Of a stretch of DNA of 64,000 nucleotides, positions 17,205 through 27,600 are shown piece after piece (position 1 is the first letter of the stretch; each line of letters opens with the position of its first letter). Where the stretch lies: NCBI GenBank assembly GCA_030584085.1, contig CP129490.1, forward strand, positions 1,273,511-1,337,510, given 5' to 3'. The translations under genes were made by a program, and so were the position numbers. The DNA comes from Melioribacteraceae bacterium (GTDB lineage Bacteria > Bacteroidota > Ignavibacteria > Ignavibacteriales > Melioribacteraceae). The notes below the pieces were generated by a model. That model saw only the letters and a program-made list of their open reading frames with translations. It made no database searches and was not told the DNA's origin.

Positions 17205-18155
17205 ATGAAAGTATTTATAACAAGAAGTTTACCCGGTAATGTGGAAAAGACATTACGTGAAAATGGTCACACTGTTGTAACCTTCAAGAAGGATAAACCA
17301 ATCACAAAAAAAGAACTTATCAAATATGCTCGTAATGCTGGTGCTGTTATTTCTTTATTGACTGATAAAATAGATTCGGAGATAATTGACAACTTAAAAA
17401 AGTGTAAAATAATTGCTAACTATGCTGCCGGCTATAATAATATTGATATTAATTATGCAAAGCAGAAAAATATAATCGTTACAAACACACCGGATATTCT
17501 AACAAACGCCACCGCAGATATAGCTTTAACTCTTGCACTCGCATGTTCACGAAGAGCGATTGAAGGACATGATTTTGTAATGAAGAAGAAATTCAAAGGT
17601 TGGGCGCCTAACCTTTTGCTGGGACTTGAAATGAGCGGCAAAACTATTGGTATTATCGGTGCGGGAAGAATTGGGCAAGCCGTTGCAAAAAGATTCAAAG
17701 CTTTCGATACAAAAATTATTTACTATAATCGCTCAAGCAAGTACGATTTAGAAAAAGATGTCGGTGCTAAGAAAGTTAGTCTCAAAAAATTAATGAATGA
17801 TTCGGATATTATTTCTATTCAAATTCCTTCAACCAACGAAACTTATCACTTATTGGATAAAGAACATCTTTCACTTTTAAAACCGAATGCAATTCTAATA
17901 AATATTGCTAGAGGTGAAGTGGTTGATGAAAAGTATCTTATTCAATTATTAAAGAAAGGTAAAATTCATTCGGCTGGATTCGATGTATATGAAAACGAGC
18001 CCAATCTTGATCAGGACTTGCTGAAATTGTCAAATGCGGTTCTATTACCGCATCTAGGAAGTGCCACAATCGAAACACGCACAAAGATGGCTCAGCTTTG
18101 TGCAGAAAATGTGATACGGGTACTTTCCGGTAAAACACCAAAAACACCGATCTAA
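17205..18155 (+). CDS. D-isomer-specific 2-hydroxyacid dehydrogenase (glyoxylate/hydroxypyruvate reductase-like)
   Basis: A 316-residue NAD(P)-dependent dehydrogenase. The Rossmann motif GIIGAGRIGQAVAKRF begins near residue 149, and the catalytic Arg lies in NIARGEVVDE. The Glu is in the segment YENEPNLDQDLLKLSN and the catalytic His in LLPHLGSAT. The sequence is closest in style to glyoxylate/2-ketogluconate reductases (GyaR/GhrB type), which reduce 2-oxo acids to D-2-hydroxy acids. The exact substrate is undetermined. There is no C-terminal ACT domain, so it is not a typical SerA. It is coupled to the Gate-domain gene, 1 base apart. Confidence 0.85.
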   Translation: MKVFITRSLPGNVEKTLRENGHTVVTFKKDKPITKKELIKYARNAGAVISLLTDKIDSEIIDNLKKCKIIANYAAGYNNIDINYAKQKNIIVTNTPDILTNATADIALTLALACSRRAIEGHDFVMKKKFKGWAPNLLLGLEMSGKTIGIIGAGRIGQAVAKRFKAFDTKIIYYNRSSKYDLEKDVGAKKVSLKKLMNDSDIISIQIPSTNETYHLLDKEHLSLLKPNAILINIARGEVVDEKYLIQLLKKGKIHSAGFDVYENEPNLDQDLLKLSNAVLLPHLGSATIETRTKMAQLCAENVIRVLSGKTPKTPI

Positions 18156-18234
18156 CATTGCCTGTCATTTTGTTTTTAAGAGGATTTATAAGTATTTTTT
18201 ACTTTATTATTTTATAAAAAAATTATCAAATACT

Positions 18235-19356
18235 ATGAGAATAGGCATACCAAAAGAGACCATACTTGAAGAAAAGAGAGTTGCTTTAGCTCCAGCCGGA
18301 GTTGATGCTTTAGTTAAAGCCGGACACACGGTATTTATTCAAACAAATGCCGGACTTGACAGTCATTTCCCCGATGAAGAATACCGGGAAGTAGGTGCAA
18401 ACATTGTCTATTCGGTTGAAGAAGTTTATCAACGTGCGGAATTGATTGCCAAAATTGCACCTCTTGCTGAAGCAGAAGCTGATTTACTTCAAGAAGATCA
18501 AATAATTTTTTCTTTTCTGCATTTGGCTGTCGGTAAAAAGAAAATAATCGAACAATTGTGCAAAAAGAAAATTACTGCGATTGGATATGAACTGATCGAA
18601 AAAAATAATGAACTGCCTGTATTAGAATCAATGAGTGAAATTGCCGGACAACTCGCAATTCAAGTAGGTGAGAGATATTTTGCAAGTGATATCCCAAGCA
18701 GCAGAGGAATTTTAATGGGTGGAATAACCGGCGTTGCTCCTGCCGCTGTTGTAATCCTGGGTGCCGGTGTTGTCGGTTTCACAGCCGCTCGTGCCGCGCT
18801 TTCAAGAGGTGCGCAAGTTATTGTTTTGGATAAAGATTTAAGTCGCCTTCGTAAAATGGAAATTCGATTATCAAAACGAATTACAACCGTTGTTGCAAAT
18901 CCATATACTATTGCAAGAGGATGTAAGTTCGCAGATTTATTCATCGGTGCGGTTCTTATTAAAGGTGAAAAGGTTCCTCATCTCATTACCGAAGAAATGG
19001 TTAAGACAATGAAAAAAGGTGCTGTTATTGTGGATGTATCTATCGATCAAGGCGGTGTAGTTGAGACTAGTCGGCCAACAACAATTTCTGATCCAACTTT
19101 TGTTGAGCACGATGTTATTCATTATTGCGTGCCTAATATGCCGGCTCTTGTTTCAAGAACGGCTAGTTACGGACTTACTAACGCATCATTAGATTATATA
19201 TTAAAAATTGCCGATAACGGACTAACGAATGCTTTACTAAGTGATAACGGTTTAGCGAAAGGTGTCTGTACTTTTAACGGTTATTGTTCAAATGAAACCT
19301 TAGCGGAAACATTTGGGCTCGAATATAGAAGATTACATTTTTTTTCAACGAACTAA
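18235..19356 (+). CDS. ald: Alanine dehydrogenase
   Basis: A 373-residue enzyme that interconverts L-alanine and pyruvate plus ammonia with NAD+. The N-terminus (MRIGIPKETILEEKRVALAPAGV) is shared with transhydrogenase alpha subunits. The residues equivalent to the catalytic Lys and His are Lys73 and His96 (FSFLHLA). The nucleotide-binding motif is VILGAGVVGFTAARAAL (~171-187), followed by the alanine dehydrogenase signature VDVSIDQGGVVET. The protein stops without the membrane part of PntA. The next gene begins at the base after the stop codon, so it is in an operon with the CoA-transferase. Confidence 0.9.
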   Translation: MRIGIPKETILEEKRVALAPAGVDALVKAGHTVFIQTNAGLDSHFPDEEYREVGANIVYSVEEVYQRAELIAKIAPLAEAEADLLQEDQIIFSFLHLAVGKKKIIEQLCKKKITAIGYELIEKNNELPVLESMSEIAGQLAIQVGERYFASDIPSSRGILMGGITGVAPAAVVILGAGVVGFTAARAALSRGAQVIVLDKDLSRLRKMEIRLSKRITTVVANPYTIARGCKFADLFIGAVLIKGEKVPHLITEEMVKTMKKGAVIVDVSIDQGGVVETSRPTTISDPTFVEHDVIHYCVPNMPALVSRTASYGLTNASLDYILKIADNGLTNALLSDNGLAKGVCTFNGYCSNETLAETFGLEYRRLHFFSTN

Positions 19357-20724
19357 ATGACTAAAATTATTATGACTACCGAAGAAACAAAAATAACAAA
19401 AACGAATAGCCCTGCATGGTTAGCAAAATATAATTCAAAAGTTGTTACTGCTGATGAAGCTGTAAAGGTTATTAATTCAGGTGATAAAGTTGTTATTCAA
19501 CCAGGATGCGCTGCACCGATGGAATTAATTCGCGCTATGGTTAGAAGAAAAGATGAGCTTGAAGACGTTAATATTTATCACATCCTTATCGTTGGTGATC
19601 TACCTTATGTTCAACCGGGGATGGAAAAACATTTTCTTCACAAAGCTTTCTTCATGGGAGGAAATACAAGAAAAGCTATAAATGAAGGACGTGCCCAGTT
19701 TATTCCAATTTTCCTTTCGGAAGTTACAATGCTCTTTAAGAGAGGATTACTTAAAGCTGATGTTGCAATGATAAATGTGTCACCGCCCGATGAACACGGT
19801 TTTTGCAGTTACGGAATCGATGTAGGTAATATCAAAACTCCGGCAGAAAAATCTAAAACAGTTATTGCTCAGATAAATGATAAAATGCCACGGGGATTAG
19901 GGAATAGTTTCATCCATATAAACAAAATAGATTATATAGTTGAATACAGTGAACCATTGATGGAATTACCGCAAGTTGATCCTAATGCCACCAAAGAGGA
20001 AATTGAAGTTTATAACCATATCGGAAGCCACATTGCTGAATTAATTGAAGATGGTTCGACTTTACAGATGGGTATCGGTGCTATTCCCGATGCGGTCATG
20101 CATTATCTAAAAGATAAAAATGATCTTGGCATTCATACCGAAATGTTTTCCGATGGATTAATTGATCTTGTTGAAATGGGAATTGTAAATGGTGAAAAGA
20201 AAACCCTTCATCCGGGAAAAATTATAGCTGGTTTCGTGTTAGGTACACGAAGATCATATAATTTTATTGATAATAACCCAATTTTTGAATTTCATCCTCA
20301 GGAATATGTTAATGATCCTTTTATTGTTGCACAGAATAGTAAGATGGTCGCAATAAATTCCGCAATTGAAGTTGACTTAACCGGTCAAGTTTGTTCGGAT
20401 TCAATCGGCACAAAATTTTACAGCGGAATAGGCGGCCAGGTTGATTTTATCCGAGGTGCTTCAAGAAGTGAAGGTGGAAAGCCTATAATTGCACTTCCAT
20501 CTTCCGCTAAGCATGGCCAAATTAGTAGAATAGTTCCAACCCTAAAACCGGGAGCAGGTGTTGTAACGTCTCGAGGTGATGTGCATTATGTTGTTACGGA
20601 ATATGGAGCGGTCAATCTTTACGGCAAAACAGTACAAGAAAGAGCTGCAGCGCTTATTGAAATCGCTCATCCGGCTTTTAAAGATGAATTGAAACAATTT
20701 GCCAAGGAGACTTATAACATATAA
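19357..20724 (+). CDS. Acetyl-CoA hydrolase/CoA-transferase family protein
   Basis: A 455-residue family I-like CoA-transferase of the acetyl-CoA hydrolase/4-hydroxybutyrate CoA-transferase group. It moves CoA between a carboxylic acid and an acyl-CoA through a glutamyl-CoA thioester. The probable catalytic Glu is in GIHTEMFSDG, preceded by the GIGAIPDAV oxyanion loop. The C-terminal domain carries GIGGQVDFIRGASRSEGGKPI and VVTEYGAVNLYGKTVQERA. Substrates are likely acetate, butyrate, succinate or 4-hydroxybutyrate; sequence does not decide. ATG directly abuts the ald stop; a second in-frame ATG lies at 19372. It overlaps the phosphatase start by one base. Confidence 0.88.
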   Translation: MTKIIMTTEETKITKTNSPAWLAKYNSKVVTADEAVKVINSGDKVVIQPGCAAPMELIRAMVRRKDELEDVNIYHILIVGDLPYVQPGMEKHFLHKAFFMGGNTRKAINEGRAQFIPIFLSEVTMLFKRGLLKADVAMINVSPPDEHGFCSYGIDVGNIKTPAEKSKTVIAQINDKMPRGLGNSFIHINKIDYIVEYSEPLMELPQVDPNATKEEIEVYNHIGSHIAELIEDGSTLQMGIGAIPDAVMHYLKDKNDLGIHTEMFSDGLIDLVEMGIVNGEKKTLHPGKIIAGFVLGTRRSYNFIDNNPIFEFHPQEYVNDPFIVAQNSKMVAINSAIEVDLTGQVCSDSIGTKFYSGIGGQVDFIRGASRSEGGKPIIALPSSAKHGQISRIVPTLKPGAGVVTSRGDVHYVVTEYGAVNLYGKTVQERAAALIEIAHPAFKDELKQFAKETYNI

Positions 20725-21413
20725 TGGTTGCTGTCATTGGTGATATTCATGGATGTTACTATACACTTGTTGAACTTTTTAATTTGATTCGCTCAAAGTA
20801 TAGTAAAATCCCGATTTATTCTGTCGGCGATCTGGTTGACCGAGGAAATAACAGTTACGATGTTATTGAATTTATTCTAAATGAAAAAATACTTTTTACA
20901 CCAGGCAATCATGATTATATGTTTTATCACTTCTTCAAAGATCCGTCAAGTGTTTTTGCCAGGTCTTGGATTTATAACGGAAATGAAGCTACTCTCGAAT
21001 CATACGAACAACACGAAGAAGCTCTATTCCATCATATCGATGCAATTAAATCGGCACCGTTATTTTATAATTTAGAAGATTGTTTTGTCTCCCATGCTGG
21101 GATTTCTGAAGGTTATAGAACTTATTTACCATCTAACTACAAAGAAGATTTATCAGTACTCGAACCATTTATTTACAAAGATTTTCGAAATGATAATGGA
21201 GTTTTGTGGACACGCGACCAGCTGCTTGATCTTGGAAAGATACAAGTCGTTGGTCACACTAAACAAAAAGAGATTGTTTATGACGAAACTGCCAACGCAT
21301 TATATATTGATACGGGAGCTTGTGTTGGGAATACATTGAGTGCTGTCATTATTGATAAGAGTAAAATAGTCGAAGTCATCTCTCAAAAAACTCACTTGAA
21401 TGATTTAATTTGA
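20724..21413 (+). CDS. Metallophosphatase of the PPP/Ap4A-hydrolase (PrpE-like) type
   Basis: A 229-residue calcineurin-like phosphatase. All four metal-binding motifs are visible: VIGDIHGCY (residues 4-12), VGDLVDRGNNS (near 36-46), TPGNHDYM (near 57-64) and VVGHTKQKE (near 174-182). The set matches the bacterial Ser/Thr protein phosphatase or diadenosine tetraphosphatase group. The substrate could be a phosphoprotein or a nucleotide. The ATG overlaps the stop of the CoA-transferase (TAATG), so the two are co-translated, though no functional link is obvious. Confidence 0.85.
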   Translation: MVAVIGDIHGCYYTLVELFNLIRSKYSKIPIYSVGDLVDRGNNSYDVIEFILNEKILFTPGNHDYMFYHFFKDPSSVFARSWIYNGNEATLESYEQHEEALFHHIDAIKSAPLFYNLEDCFVSHAGISEGYRTYLPSNYKEDLSVLEPFIYKDFRNDNGVLWTRDQLLDLGKIQVVGHTKQKEIVYDETANALYIDTGACVGNTLSAVIIDKSKIVEVISQKTHLNDLI

Positions 21414-21609
21414 AAGACATCCCTAAATTGATCTCCTCAAAAAAATAAATTGAATTTATGGAGCGAAATCAATAATTTTTCATCGTAACTTTTGAAACAA
21501 AGTTGGAGGAAGGATAGAAAAAACTCTACTATAACTACTATTAAATTTAGATAGGTCACATATTCTACAGTATCTAAAATATTTTTCGTCGATTGGAATC
21601 AAAAAGTTA

Positions 21610-24600
21610 TTGATTCCTATTTTTGTTTTAGGAGTTATTTCAGTTTTTTCAATCTTTTCCGAAAGTAAGGGGAAGTCTTTAAACTTTCCTTTTCTTGAAC
21701 AAAGATTCGATTTCCAAATCTCTCCTGCAGATTCTTCTCTTCTAAGAAGTGATACTTCCTTTACACAAGTTTCTCAAAACTTGAACCCGGATTCTAATAT
21801 TGTTGAAAATATTTCTGATTCCTTAAATTTATCAGTCCCTCAACAAATTTCAGACACACTTAATCTTGCAGACACATTAAATCTTTCTCCTTCCGATTCA
21901 ACAGCTTTGTTAGATACAGTTAAACTTGACTCTTTATCGATGGATTCATCAGCTCGGTTGCGTCATTTTAATTATACATTGCAACCGAAGTATACTTATT
22001 CGGTAACCCAACCAAGAAAATCGAAATTTTTTGCTTACCCGGCAACAACATTTATGGAGAGAACTGTTGAACTCGATTCGACAGGACAGTTTGTTCTTAT
22101 AAAGGAAAGAACTCCAACTGGTAAACAAAAATTATTCATGAAAATGCCTATCTCGGAATATATAGCACTCCGAATAAGTGCTTTGGAAAACGAAAGTTGG
22201 GCTAAGCTTGGTTATGCTTATGAATTTGATGATGGCAAACGGGGATTGTCTGATTTGTTTGCGGATATCACAAATATTGAAATTCCATTACCGAGTACTT
22301 CATTCTTAAGTATCTTCGGTCCGCCAAAAATCAGTTTGAGAATTAGCGGTGCCGTTGATATAAAAGGTGCTTGGCGCAGTGAAACAACAGAAGGTGTGAC
22401 TGCTTCAGCTCTGGGAAATACCAGAAATGAACCGGACTTTAAACAACAAGTGCAAATTAACGTTGCCGGTACTATTGGTGATAAATTAACAATCTCAGCG
22501 GACTGGAATACTGAACGTACATTTGAATATGAAAATCAATTAAAGATTAAGTACACAGGTTATGAAGACGAAATTGTGCAGAGTATAGAAGCCGGAAACG
22601 TATCTCTCCAAACTGCACCGCTGGTTGGAGGTAGTGAAGCGCTCTTCGGTGTTAAAGCTTTATTTAAATTTGGGCCTTTTAGTTTAACGGCTTTAGCTTC
22701 TCAAAAGAAGGGAGAGGTACAAGAGGTTTCAATTTCCGGTGGTTCTGAAAAGCAAGAATTTGAAAAACGACTTTATGAATACTCTACCAATCACTATTTC
22801 TTAGATGAAGTTTATGCTGATACCGATCCTGCCTTAGATATTTTTAATAAATACTATGGTGAAAGTACACCCATAGTTCTAAATGAATATGAAGTAAAGG
22901 ATATTGAAGTTTGGAAAACTACAAATGCCATAGTTGATAAAAGTAAAGAACGAAGAGCAAATGCCTTCATTAATTTACCTGCAATTAATGCGGGAGAATC
23001 TTATGGCGATGAATTCAGAGGCAATGAAGATTCTCAACCAGGTCTTACCGTAATCGGCGGTCGATTCGTAAAACTGGAACCTGATATAGATTATATACTT
23101 CATCCCAAGACAGGTTATATAAGCTTTAGATCACAAGTTCAGAAGGAAGATGCGATTGCTGTTGCCTATAGAAGAGAAGGCCAACCCGGACCTGATAACG
23201 ATCTTTACTTCGGTGAATTTTTGAATAATTCTAATCTACAAGACACATCGGTAACAATGGTCCTTAAACTTGTTAAGCCTGCTAATCTGAAACCGGATGG
23301 AGATTATGCAACCGCTTGGAAATTAATGCTAAAAAATATATATCCAATCGGTGGGCGTGATGTAAAACAAGAAGGGTTTGAATTCCAAATCAAGTATCAA
23401 GAACCTACTGGTGACCCCAAAAGTGATTACCAAGGTTTACCTTATATACAAGCTTTCGGATTAGACAAAACAAACGCGGATGGTACAAGTGATCAACCCG
23501 ACGGTGCATTTGATTTTAAGTCGGGTCTAACAATTAATGCGCAAACCGGTGAAATAATTTTCCCCGTTCTTCAACCTTTTGGTGAACAATATCCACCGGA
23601 ATTACCCGAAGAAAGAAAATTCCAAGAAGTATATGATTTATCAACAACATTTGCGCAACAAGAAAAATCGAAAGATAAATTCTTACTTACCGGAGTTTAT
23701 TCAGCCGCTTCATCATCAACATTTAATATCGGTTTTAATGTTGTGGAGAACTCGGTTGAAGTTTATCTAGGCGGACGAAAATTAAATCGCGGAACGGATT
23801 ACACAGTTGATTATAATATTGGGCAAGTTACTATTTTAAATAACGATGCATTAAATCCCGGTGCTGATCTAAGAATTACATTTGAACAAAACGATCTTTT
23901 CCAATTAGCTTCAAAAACTCTACTCGGGTTGCGCGGTATTTATCAATTCGATAAAGATTCGCACATCGGTTTCTCTTTCTTGAATTTGAATCAACAAACA
24001 CTTAGTGATAAAGTTAGGATCGGTGAAGAACCATTGAACAACACTATTTACGGTGTTGATATGAAAACTAAATTGGATCTTCCTTTTGTTACAGACTTAC
24101 TTGACAATGTAATATCAACAAGCGAAATGTCAAGTATAACTTTAAGTGGTGAATATGCATACATGAGTCCCGATCCAAATACTAAGAAAAGTACTATCGC
24201 AAGTGATCAAGATAAAAGTATTGCTTACATTGACGATTTTGAGGGATCAAAACGGATTATTCCAATAGGTAACACCTACGGACAATGGCGAGATCTTTCG
24301 GTTCCTAATAGAGTTCCGTTACATTCACCTGAAAGCTCACCAATTGAACTAATGGATTATAAAGCATTTTCATATTGGTTCAATTTAATCCCAGCCATAG
24401 ATAATGTAAACGATATATGGCCGGAGAGACAAGCTGCGAGAGACAACCAAACAATTACGGTATTAGATTTTGTCTATGATCCTTTCGAAAGAGGAAGATA
24501 TAATTCTCTCAATCCAACAATTGATAATCCTTTTCTAAATTGGGGTGGAATGATGAAACCTCTTTCATCGACTGCAAGCAATTTGGTGGAAGAGAATATT

Positions 24601-27600
24601 GAATTTATCGAATTTTGGATGCAGCTAAGATCAGCTCCTGAAGATGCTATGCTTAATATTGACCTTGGACAGATAAGTGAAGATGTTATACCAAATGGCG
24701 AACTTGACACAGAAGATAAAAATCAAAACGATTTAGTTGATGAAGGAGAAGATACAGGTATTGACGGTTTGTTCGATTCAGAAGAACCCGGTTATGACCC
24801 TGTAACAAATCCTGATCCAAATAGAGATAATTTTGCATATAGTCAAGGTTCCGGTGATTATAGATTTATTAATGGTACGGAAGGAAACGCAGCATTAACG
24901 GATGTTGGGCGCCTACCTGATACTGAAGATCTTAACAGAAACTTAACTCTCGATAGAATAAATAGTTATTTCCGTTATACTATTCCTTTGGATACATTGA
25001 GAGAGAATAATCAATTTATTCAGGGCGGTGGTGATAATAAAGGCTGGTACTTATTTAGAATTCCTTTAAAAGATTTCACGGATGCTATTGGAAATCCTTC
25101 GTTAACGCTTGTTGAAACAATTCGACTTTGGATCTCGAATGTTGATGAACCTATTCATTTAAGATTTGCAGAAATGAATCTTGTGGGTAATCAATGGAGG
25201 AAGGTTCTTAATCCACCTAAAGTAACAGAAGATGACGAAGTATTGAAAGTTACAACAATCAATATTGAGGATAATCCGGAATATAATTCTCCTCCCGGCG
25301 TACAAAGAGAGAGAGATAGAAGTAAGCCTGACGAAGAAGTATTCAAAAATGAGCAATCACTAAATTTAATTCTAACAAATTTAGAAGACGGTGATAGACG
25401 CGAGATTGTAAAATATCTTTACAAACCGCTTGATCTCTTTAATTATCGCGAATTAAAAATGTTTCTACACGGTGATATGTACACAGGACGCGGTTCTGTT
25501 TCATATTACGAGGATGAAAGAACTTATGGTGCTGAAATTTATTTTAGATTCGGTAGTGATACCTCCAATTATTATGAGTACCGTCAACCTGTGAGAAAAG
25601 GTTGGAACGAAGTCAGTATGATTTTCTCTGAGTTAACCGCTATCAAAGAACAGCGTGAAGTAATAAATGAAGTTTATAGAGTATTCTTAGCTGATGGTAC
25701 CGGTGCATCTTATGCAGTTAAAGGCGAACCTACATTAACGAGAGTTTCTTATTTTATTATTGGGATTCAAAATCCGAAATTGGCTCCGGACTCAACTCGA
25801 CCGAATAATTTTGGTGAACCTGTTTCCGGAAGTGTATGGGTTAACGAACTTCGTGTCCTAGATGCTGAAGATACACCCGGGTGGGCTTACACGGCTTCGG
25901 CAAGTGTTAAGTTTGCTGATTTATTAAATGTTGATGTTAACACTTCACAAACAGATCCATATTTCCATCGTTTATCCGAACGTTTTGGTAAGCGTATTGA
26001 TGAAAGAAGTTGGGGTATCAATATAAATTTCGACTTATTAAAACTAATCCCGGTAAACTTACAAGGAAGTAATCTTCGTCTAAATTATTCGAGAAGAGAG
26101 TCAATTTCAAAACCGTTGTACTTACCCGGAACTGATGTCAATGTTGATCAAGCTGCTGAAAAGTTACGAATCAGAATGATCGAAAATGGACTAAGCGATA
26201 AAGATGCTCAAGTTGAGGCTGATCGACTCAAATTTGAAACTCAAACACTAAGCACTACCGACACTTGGTCACTAAATGGTGTTAAAATTGTTCTGCCAAC
26301 GGACGCTTGGTATATAAAAGAAACAATTAATAACATCACTCTTGGGTTCAATTATAATATTACTCAAAGCAGAAACCCTACTACTGAACGAAATGAAAAA
26401 TGGGTTTGGAATGCTAACATGAATTATAATTTGAATTTCAGCAAAGAGAATTACTTCAAGCCGGTTGATATTCCGATTATTGGTGATTTTATTGGTTTGT
26501 TTGATGATTATAAAGATGTGAAAGTGTTTTTCAGTCCTACAAAATTTGACGCGGCATTTACAGCTTCAAGAAACTATTCGTTTAATTTAACAAGAACGGA
26601 TAGTGCCAAACCCAATATTCAACGAGACTTTACTACAACTAGAAAGTTTGGATTCGGTTGGCAATTTACTGAAGGTGGATTGTTAAATCTGGGCCTAAAC
26701 TATTCTGCGGATTTCCAATCTTCCTTAACAAATCTACTTACGAAAGAAATCGGTGTTGATAGTAGAAATCAGCCGATAATAATTGAAAGAAGCGAAAGTG
26801 AAATATGGAGTGATATTTTTGGCGGTGCATTCTTCGGTGATGATTTTAACTTCAAGCAGTCGTTTGATCTAAGGGCTCAACCAAAACTCCCGACATTATG
26901 GGGAATTGATAAGGCATTCTCTCTGACACTAAATTATTCTGTTAGCTATAATTGGCGAAACAACTTTACTCAAGCTGAAATAGGACGATCCGCTAGTTGG
27001 AGCAATAGATATGGTGCATCACTAAACATACGTTGGAAATCACTTTGGGAGCCATTGTTTGGTGAGGAATCTAAATCCACAACTGCAACAAGACCTGGCG
27101 CAACACAGCAACAGGGCAGAGGTGGGAGAACAACAAGAGGACAAGGTCGAGAAACTGAACGCGATGTTGATAAGGAAATTGAAGGAGCTAACGAAGAAAC
27201 TGTTCAATCGGATAGCACTGAAATTGATGACGGTCCATCAACAATTTCAAAAGGCTTTTCATACATAAAAGCCGCAATTAAATATATCCTTGTTGATTAT
27301 GACCAAATTAGATTCAACTTTACTCAGACTACTTCTCTTGCGAATACCGGATTAGCTGGTGCGGGTACTGGGTTTAATAATTTCTGGGGATTCTCGGAAC
27401 ATTATTCAAAAGGACCAAGTAGGGCTTATATGCTGGGATTTTCATTTAATGCCGGACCTCGTGCACCAAATGGTAATTTAAGTGATAACTTTTCACAAAA
27501 AAATAATTTTGATTTTTCCACTTCAAGACCTTTGTGGGAAGGTGCTACTTTAGATGTCAAATGGAATGTCGGTTGGGGAATTCAAAAAAATACTTCGCTT

